From: Anoplopoma fimbria
Lineage: Eukaryota; Chordata; Actinopteri; Perciformes; Anoplopomatidae
Reading direction: 5' to 3'
DNA length: 64,000 nucleotides
Assembly: GCF_027596085.1 (NCBI RefSeq)
Contig: NC_072465.1
Coordinates: 21,862,707 to 21,926,706, forward strand
The position numbers and the translations under genes are program-made. Positions 55,641 through 64,000 of this stretch are shown here, piece by piece (positions within the stretch are counted from its first letter, which is position 1; every line of letters starts with the position of its first letter). A model generated the notes under the pieces. The model ran no database searches. It was not told the origin of the DNA and saw nothing but the letters and a program-made list of their open reading frames with translations.

Positions 55641-58600
55641 AAGCATGAAATGGATCAGGACATAGAGGAGAATCCCCATTGATATGTTTGTGTTGAAATG
55701 TTTTCTACTTTTGCCTTTAATGTCAAGTTTGATGAAGCTACAGTATATGTATTATATTTTCAGAGAGAAAGTGACTTCACACTCTGAGACCTTGAGGGGT
55801 CAAAGAAGGTATTGTGATCTCATACAGCTGATTTACTGTATGTGTGGCCCTACTTTTTAGTTACATGGAGCCAATAGGTGTGATCGTCTGTAGAATTTAA
55901 AGGCCGGTTAGTGGAAAAGTTCAACAAGTGCAGTGATATTTGAGGAGGTCAATGGTTACTATGAAGCCCTTGATGAGATCGCGCTCAAGTGTGTGCATCT
56001 CTGTGTCTGTCCGTGGCTAAACTTGCATACTGCTGCACCAGACTACATAATATTTTTGGCGCTCATTTATGGCTTTACACTCAAGGACCTCTTGTGGTTG
56101 CAGTGACTCACACACAAAATTCATTTTATCGCCTGTTTTTCTGCTGCCATGGATTGACTGCTGACTCTGATTCACTACTCTTAACTGTCCCACTGCCAGT
56201 AGGGGCCACATTGGTTGCATTGCGTTGCCACCGCTTAGTTGTTGCTCTGCAGCCAGAGACACAAGTTATTCCATACATTTTTTTATTGGGCATCAACGTT
56301 ACGTTTATGTATGTATCGGCAAAACAAAAGACCTGAAGCATAAATTAAAGCTTTAAGTCGCGGTTACGCCCATGAGACGGAGCTGAGATGCTCGCATGCA
56401 CAAAGCCAGCGCAGACACATAGATTACAATGACAGCTTATCTGTTGTGCCAGAAGTGCAAATGAAAAACAAGTCTGACGCACTTGCAGTCTAGACGGGGT
56501 CTTAGCCAATTGTGGGTGGATCCAGACTGGCAATCGGGAGCACTTTCCTGGTGGCATGGGCCAGCTGATTGGCTCGGAATGCCGGACCAGTGTAAAAGAA
56601 TGCGAAATTTTATGGATAATTCAAAGTGAATACAACATGAGGAAATACAGTCACTCAGAACGGTAGAACGTGAGCATCACCATCCACGCTTGCTTTCACC
56701 TGATGGTATAACCTCTGCCTGTCATCTCTTAATGTTTGCTCATGTATCTACAAAAGAAGGAAGATAAGCAGTTTTTATGTGTACTTAAAACTTAATAGTG
56801 AACAGAAAAAATACAGTTACAGTATAAGTGGTTTGTTGTGGCCTGGGCTGACTTTAGATTCCCTTTCTGTAATTATGTTACCAGTTTGGTCCTGATTGTG
56901 GGTGGTATTTGTTTAATCACATTTTACAGCAATGGTCGTTGCAGACAAACCTGGCAGAGATCTGCACAGAGTCTCGAGTTGAAGTTGTTTTATGTTGGTA
57001 TTATCAACCATATGACCCAATCAAAAACATGTCTGTTAAAGATTGCTCCATATGCAGCAATAGTGAGTATAAGTGATCAAAGATAGGTATCACACTATTG
57101 TCTGCAGTAGTAATGTCACCTTTGCTGCTATGGCGCCAAAACGACCTAGTTGATTACATTGTTGCCACACTTTGGCCTCTCCACTGACCTGAGCCTCAGA
57201 GGTAAATTTGTCAAAGTTTTGACCCCCAGATACAGTGTACCCCCATGGCCTCATCAACCCATCGCCCTGCCTCTGTTATCTTATCATTATAAACAGGAGC
57301 TCTTTGGTGGATGTCATCATGCATCGCTGTCCTGTCAGCCTGCCTGCTGGTGGCATTCAAAGGAGGTCGTGCATGACAGAACAGGATAGGTTTACACCAC
57401 ACCAAAAAAAAAAGATCTGCTCATATTGCATCATTTGAGCTTCATGGAGGTTAGTGACCAAAAAAAAACATCCTTCAGCAAAACAACAAACTTATAAAGC
57501 TCCTCAAGCTTTATGTTTCCCTGTAGTCCTCATAGAAGGCAACAGAAAGTAAATTAAACTGTTTGTGATATAATCAAGCTGTAAGGAGTGGCCTGAAAAC
57601 TTAGTTTACAGCCAGATCAACAAAGTGTCTGTAGCTTTGTTGACAGCAGGTCTTTTATAACTTAGCAGAGTGGATCTTGATATCAATGCAGGACCTTGAT
57701 AAGTATTTTACGCTCCTTGAATCAGAGCCAACATCCTCCTTCTTTGTAGCAATTGTTTGGATTTGGGATTTGAGTCAGTCAAGTTCTTTTCCAAGCTCTT
57801 TTCTTAATCCTAATTACGTGGTTTTGTTGCCTTGACATAACTTCCTGTGAAGACAGAACTTTATTTTGAATGGATACTTTGCGTGCAACTAGTGGAAACT
57901 GATACAACTTCCCTACCACATCCTTAAAACACCTTGTGCTCATTTTTTTCGTGTCAAATTTAGAGTCATCTTTTGATACATGGCATTTGTCAATACTTGA
58001 TTGATTTTGGTCGGTTCGCATTTGGTATAGAGGTTCAATACCGAGCACTTGGAGGCAAAGCTAGGGGAACTGTTTATGTAGAAGTCTACTCTCCCGCATC
58101 AAGTAGTGATTCCCATAATGCAGGTTTGGGTCTTATGTTCAGGCATCTTTGTACTAACTGTTCTATCATCAATCTCCAGTCTCTTCTTCCTGTGTTACAA
58201 AGCCTAGATGGCAAATAACGTATCTGTATATGTTGTACATACATATAAGTCTCATCCACATGACAGAACTGAGGGGATAATTTCAGATATATGATTCCCC
58301 TCCGCGGTCTGAGCACCAAAAAGAGCAGAGATGGAGTCACCCCTTCATCGTTCTTTATTTATAGTCAGTGTCAACAGATGAAACAGTGCCAAGCACAAGA
58401 GCATAACACGTCCTGGATGGATAACAGTGTTGTTTACTACAGAGCGACAGACAGCTCCTCACATCTGTTACAACAGTAACCAGAGCACTGGCTTGCAGAG
58501 AAGAGCCCTTAACGCACACTTCCAGGAAATGTTATGCGTTCACTCTTGCGTGACGTGTGGCATGTGTTACTTCTTATTCATAAAGAGAGAGTGAGCAAAC

Positions 58601-59424
58601 AGTGGAGCCTCAAAGGAGGCTGTTCAGGAATGAGCAGAGAGATGAGAACACACCCTGCCACTCACGGGGTTAAAAACATTCCTGAGCGTACTGTAACAAT
58701 ATCAGGTTTCATGGGAGCAGAACTACATTGCTCAATGACGTATTAAACCCATGGGAAAAACTCGGAAATGGGTTTGAAAACCATCAAAACAAGCGTGTTG
58801 AGACACTGCAGTTGCTCAAACTGAACTCCCTCTTAGTGGCAAAGTGTTTGTGTGTGCGTGTGTGGTTTATGTGTGGGAGAGGTGTTCACATGTGGGCGAA
58901 GAGGAAGGCAGAACAAGTTAATACAACTACTTTTCCCCTTTAGAAATAAGTTGCACAAGCCATGTTTTGATCTCTCTTCAGGCAGATTAATTTTACTTAT
59001 TGAGCAACATGCCAGGGGAGACAAATGAAAACAACAACATATCCATACTTGCTCATTGCGTCGGCAAAAGAGATTGTTAACTTGCATTTCCATCTGATCA
59101 AACCAGGTAGAACGGTGGCTAGCATTTCTAAAAGTTGAGGCAGACTGCTCCGAAATCACTGGAGAAAAATTGTCCTTTAATTTGAGTTTGACAGGTCTAT
59201 GACTGATTCTCACCAATGATGTTAGTCACAACTGCTTGCATTTGAAGTACTTTATCTGTAAAATACCGGAAGCCATCAGCAGCAGGAATGTGTGTGTTGC
59301 ATCTGCATTTCCAGATGTTGCTCGGGCGCCAACAAGGCGAGAGCCAGCACTGGTAGTTATAGCCTACTTTATTTAGTCATGCTAGCGCCGTGGCTCTATG
59401 GGTGGCAATGCTGGTCTGTTGGTC

Positions 59425-59890
59425 ATAATGTCTCGACAACTGCTGGATGGATTGCCATGAAATTTGTCGCAGACATTTATGATGTCCAGAGAATGAATGC
59501 TACTGACTTCAGTGACAGCAGCACGTTCACATTTGTGGTTTTGAGTGAAATATCTCGACAACTGTTGGATAGCTTGGCATTAAATTTGGTTTAGCCTTTG
59601 ATTTTCCAATCAGGATGAAATATAATACATTTAATCATCCCTTGACTTTTTATCCACCGCCGTCATCAGGTCCAAATTATAAACCAATTTCCATCAGCCT
59701 CAGCTGTACATTGTCTTTAATTGACTCTAATTAGCAAATGTTAGCATGTTAACACACTAAATGGAGATGGTGAACATGGTTAACATACCTGCTGAACATT
59801 AGCGTGTTAGCATTGCCTTTGTTAGCTGGTAAGCATGATGACGTGAGCATTTATTTACAGCCTTACAGAGCCACCAGCTTTGCCGCAGAC
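59425..59890 (+). repeat. Dispersed repeat family C, copy 3
   Basis: TCTCGACAACTGCTGGATGG, ATTGCCATGAAATTTGTCGC, then GCAAATGTTAGCATGTTAAC and GGTGAACATGGTTAACATAC. The best match to copy 1. Confidence 0.75.
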
Positions 59891-60009
59891 TTGTTAAGCC
59901 CAACCTTGGGGTTATAACATTTTGTTTCATTTTTGTGTAGAGTGCAATGAAATTAGTTACAGGGATATTGGATGGTTGTATGTATTACTTTTGGCTTTTT
60001 CAAAAGAAT

Positions 60010-60420
60010 AGTTTGATGTTTTTTTTAGTTTAGGTTTTATTCACCAGGAATGGGAAGTTTGATACCACTCTCACGTCTGCACAGTGAGCTACAGCTGGCA
60101 GCCGGTTAGCTTAGCTTAGCATAAAGACTGGGAACAGGGGGAAACAGCTAGCCTGGCTCTGCCCAAAAATAACAAAATCTGCTTTCCAGCACAGCTAAAG
60201 TTCATATTAAATATCGTTTAAAAATCCTTTGCTGAAACTTGCCTGTAAAAGCAACAAGTTGCTGTTTATACGGAGGGTTATGGGCTTGTCTCGACATCGC
60301 ATCTAATATGCAAATAAGCATATTTCCCCAAAATACTTAACTTTATCCAAAAGATAGGAAAGTGTCCCTAAAAGAGTTATAAGTGACCAAATAATTTATA
60401 AGAACTAGATTGAAACGGTC
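60010..60420 (+). repeat. Dispersed repeat family B, copy 7
   Basis: AAGAATAGTTTGATG, GTTTGATACCACTCTCACGT, CCGGTTAGCTTAGCTTAGCA, TAAAGACTGGGAACAGGGGG and AAACAGCTAGCCTGGCTCTG. The most complete family B copy in the window. Confidence 0.8.
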
Positions 60421-60915
60421 AATCTTTTCTCCGTCAAAAAGACAATTTTTATTTCCTGTTTATTACTTGTGGGCTAGGTATGATTATTTTCATTATTTCA
60501 TCTATAATTATGTTCTAGAAGAATAACGTTTTTTAGAGTCTCGTTCTAACGTGTGCAGGTGACCTGTGCGTGACTGTCGTATGTGACCATTCCCAGGCTT
60601 TTTGTCTTCTGGTGTTTTTACCATGTCTCCTGTTTCTTCTTTTTTTTCGTCTATCGTCTTCATTCGTGTTTATAAAGTCTAATGTGGTTTCAACCAGCTC
60701 ATCACTCACGCTGGCTGTTACAACATCTGTCTGGCTTTGGTGCCAGGGCGCAGGCCGTGCCCATGCTGTGTGTGTTGACGTTGTAGGAAAAACGAAGCCC
60801 CGAGGTCATCCAGTCTGATCAAAAGACGGATTTTTAAGTGCCATTCAGTACGCCTGCCCAGGGCTAACCCAGTTGTTTTGGAAAACACGGCAGTATATTA
60901 ACTTGTTTTTTACGT

Positions 60916-60917
<2 letters not shown>

Positions 60918-60957
<40 letters not shown>
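60918..60957 (+). repeat. (GT)n microsatellite, 20 units
   Basis: Uninterrupted GT run, 142 bases before a second, longer GT array. Confidence 0.97.
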
Positions 60958-60961
<4 letters not shown>

Positions 60962-61095
60962 GGTAAGGAGGGCACGGAGACTCTGCTCTGTTATGAGCTG
61001 TGCAACTGAGGTGAGATATTTGTTGGAAAGGAGCCAACTTGTTGAGTTCAGAGGGGTCCTTGTGTACCCTGCTCTGAACTCTTACAACCTCAGTG

Positions 61096-61098
<3 letters not shown>

Positions 61099-61189
<91 letters not shown>
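61099..61189 (+). repeat. (GT)n microsatellite, ~45 units
   Basis: Uninterrupted GT run; same orientation as 60918-60957. Confidence 0.97.
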
Positions 61190-61192
<3 letters not shown>

Positions 61193-61766
61193 AAGGGGTG
61201 AAAGGGGTGGTAAGTAAATGAGTGAATGAGCTAAAAAACATGCACCGGTCGACCTCGCCTGTGCCAGGGTGAAAAGTGATGCCCCCCCCAGCACTTATTT
61301 GCGTAAATGTGACACTGATAACATCCAGTACCTCCCGCTTTGAAACACCTCTTACCCTCAATAAACCCGCCAGAAGAGAGCACACGTGAACAAGTCATCA
61401 TGTTCCTGTAGATGTTCATACAGGCATGGCAGAAGGGGGGGGGGTCCTCGATCCTCAGCTCCTAAGCACCCAAGATGGGCCTAAATGCAGAGGTTTATTA
61501 TCTGTTTGTATCTGTCTGTTACAGAGTCAGACAGCTCATGTTATATAAAGAAGAGCATGTATTTTCTTCTATTATTGCTCATTTTACAGAAAAAATTAAA
61601 ACAGTCCCCATTGTTACAACAAGATTTCTAACATGATCAACAAACTATTTTAGCACTCATACACAACAACCATTTTAGACATCCTAATCTCAAATTAAAT
61701 ATATAAACACAAAAAAACACAAGATTAAACTGTAACAAAGGACACTGTATGCACCATATTAAGGCC

Positions 61767-61770
<4 letters not shown>

Positions 61771-61820
<50 letters not shown>
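61771..61820 (+). repeat. (AT)n microsatellite, 25 units
   Basis: Uninterrupted AT run in AT-rich intergenic DNA. Confidence 0.97.
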
Positions 61821-61823
<3 letters not shown>

Positions 61824-62889
61824 GTTACGCTTGTATGATATGATGCAGTACTACGAATCTACTCAGTACTATACAAATTATATAAAAATTAGCTTGACGA
61901 ACAAACTACAACATTAAAATACTTTTACACATATTTGTCATTGATAAAAATAGAATAAGACCTTCAATAATAAAACACTTAGAAAGGAGCCATTCTGCAT
62001 AATGACTACTTTTTGCTGTTAACATTTCTGTACTTTTATTGAAATAACCTGATGAATTCTGGATGTATACATGGGTGTTATATACCATGGTATTCCTACT
62101 TTTACCCAAGCAAATGATCTGAGTACTTCTTCCACCACTGATCTTTTCATAACATCTCTTAAATGTGATATCAAAATAATTAGTGTTTAAATGTCATAAT
62201 AATAACACATCTTATACACAGGTTATACCATGTGTTCTGCACAAACGTTTCAGTTTCTCATTTAGCATCTTTAAACCTTCCTTACAGACCAGTATTTGTT
62301 TCCAAAGGTTTCCTTAGCACAATTAATAATATCTGTCATTTAACCTTATTCGCCTTTATTTAACCAGGAAATCTCAGGAAAAACATATTGAAATATCCTT
62401 TTTCTTTTACAGAGGTATCTAGTCACAATGACAGCATAGAGTATTCATTCTAGAATGTGTGTCCATGTGTGTAATCAGTCCAATAATAACAACAATAATA
62501 ATGATAACAATGAAAATAATAATACACTTTATCTGTGCATTTCAAATGCATACATGCAATGCAGCTCAAAGTGCCTTGAATAAAATTATATGACAATTTA
62601 AACAGAAACATTACTAATAATAAAAAAAATGAATATGAAATAAATAAAACGTTCAGTAAGATCAAATATGTAAAAGTAAAGATACATGGAAAGCAAGATT
62701 AAGAAGTCAAGGCGTTTATGGATACGCTTCTCCATAGTTTTGATCCATACAAGGAAAAAAGACAGGCAGCGACGTAACGAGTCTAAACGTGTAACGGCTT
62801 TGTTAAACGTTGATGTGTTTAAGCTGCTTGGGAGCTGGGCAGCGACTTTACAAATGAGTGGTGGAAAGAGGCGACAGATAAAACCCAAA

Positions 62890-63210
62890 CAAGCTCTTCT
62901 TCTGCCCGATTTACAGTTCAAGGTCTTTCACTGGGTTCATCTCTCTAAAGCCTGGCTATCTGAAATATTTACAGATGTAGAGGACAGATGTTGTGTTTCT
63001 TTATGCTACTTAATATTTTACTCTTGCTCAATGCTTTACAAGTTTTTGGCAAGAATTTTAAGATTATGGCCCAAAAAAATAGGACTACAATTAAGAACTG
63101 TCCTATTATTGGGAGCTGCCAAAGACTCATTCACTCCCAAACGTTTGGACATTTTAGCCTTTACATCTTTATTTTGCTGTCTAAAATGGGAAAATGTCAG
63201 ATAAAGATAT
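62890..63210 (+). pseudogene. Possible L1-type LINE ORF2 C-terminal remnant
   Basis: The open frame 62686-63204 contains LLLPDLQFKVFHW, then FLARILRLW, LLLGAAKDSFTPKRL and DILAFTSLFCCLKWE. The order (a Leu-Pro-Asp-x-x-x-x-x-x-x-W motif, an F-x-x-I-L segment, LLG, then a hydrophobic stretch ending in KW) resembles the C-terminal end of L1/Tx1 ORF2 proteins. There is no reverse transcriptase or endonuclease core, and the N-terminal 60 residues match nothing. It may be a dead fragment; chance similarity is not excluded. Confidence 0.4.
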
Positions 63211-64000
63211 TTAAAAAATATAAGCTACACAGTATTGTACAGATGTTTGCGTGTGTTCAGGCTCGCTCTGCATCCACGTCGGGGGACAGCGGGGCCACAG
63301 AGTGACTGAACTCTTCACAGATGTTATTACACATTGATGAGGCCGCCCATCTGATCAATAACCCCTCACTGCGTAATCACACCAACCTATGTGTGTGTGC
63401 GTGTTTGCCGTCTCTCTCCATCTCTCTTTCCACACTCTGTTTTTTACTGTATTTCATTAAACCGCATTGATTTCTTCCTGAATCACCTCCTCAAGGTCTC
63501 CTGCTGGAGGACTCTGATCCGTCGCTTGAAACTCGTTGTGCTCTTTTTTTTTTTTTACAATGGAGGACAGAAAAGTGAAAAACAAGCCGGAGTTTCTCGT
63601 CCCTGCGTCCTGAGCATACTTCATAATCAGAAGAATATTTAGAGCGCTTTAGCTGCTGGTAAACGTTTCTTGTAAAAGTTGTGGGGCAGTTACTCTCAAT
63701 AATGCATCAGTGACAGTTTATTGGGTGATAAATATTATTTTACCCTAGCGGAAGTCATTTTCTCCGAAAGTGCACTATAAAACTTTAATTGCCTCTGTTC
63801 AGCATTAAGTTCAGCCTCTGTGGGATTTAACTGCTTTTTGTGTTCGGGTGTGTCGCCGACAGTACAAGCGAAGTGTGTTAAAGAGTTGAAGTTTTTTTTT
63901 TGTAGATGCGGAAATGAAAACCAGGAGTTCAGGAATAAAGGAGAAGAGTTTTCATTGACAAAACAATCTTAATTCAAAGTCTTTTGACTGTATCACATGG

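Overview
The window looks like teleost fish nuclear DNA, most likely from a spiny-rayed (percomorph) species. Genes are vertebrate, with short exons and compact introns. The non-coding DNA carries long CA/GT arrays and fish-type interspersed repeats: a tRNA-derived SINE, a Tc1-like miniature element, LINE tails with a '...GGATCAATAAAGG' end, and several short dispersed families. There is no sign of bacterial, viral or organellar sequence.

Four protein-coding genes lie head-to-tail, all on the minus strand. Reading in the direction of transcription (from high to low coordinates): (1) cyp24a1, vitamin D 24-hydroxylase, CDS 50282-43993, 11 coding exons, 514 aa, with a non-coding last exon at about 43444-43030. 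(2) nfatc2, calcineurin-regulated transcription factor, CDS 37467-28463, 10 coding exons, 893 aa. (3) manbal, small membrane protein, CDS 26477-25072, 2 coding exons, 86 aa. (4) src, tyrosine kinase, CDS 15695-6429, 11 coding exons, 540 aa. I built each model from splice sites and checked that reading phase is kept across every junction. All four are complete and intact. In humans, MANBAL-SRC (20q11.2) and NFATC2/CYP24A1 (20q13.2) are two pairs far apart on one chromosome arm, so this block preserves or recreates an old linkage.

Region by region: 1-3.7 kb has no recognisable gene. 3.7-6.4 kb is the probable src 3'UTR. 6.4-15.7 kb holds the src coding exons, including a candidate 18-nt neuronal N1 microexon. 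15.7-23.2 kb is the first src intron. 23.2-23.7 kb is a CpG-rich block, the likely src promoter. 23.75-24.25 kb holds three tandem copies of a ~152-bp unit, each with an RFX X-box match. 25.1-27.6 kb is manbal and its promoter. 27.6-37.5 kb is nfatc2. 37.7-38.3 kb is a large GT array and an AT-rich palindromic cluster. 38.3-43.0 kb is intergenic, with a tRNA-like relic and a SINE. 43.0-50.7 kb is cyp24a1 and its promoter, with a TATA box, a CCAAT box and a strong candidate vitamin D response element. 50.7-64 kb shows repeats only.

The four genes do not form a pathway together; they share only position and strand. I found no new multi-gene system. The observations most worth following are the src N1 microexon with its 126-nt AG-free pyrimidine-rich upstream tract, the vitamin D response element in cyp24a1, and the triplicated X-box unit between manbal and src.
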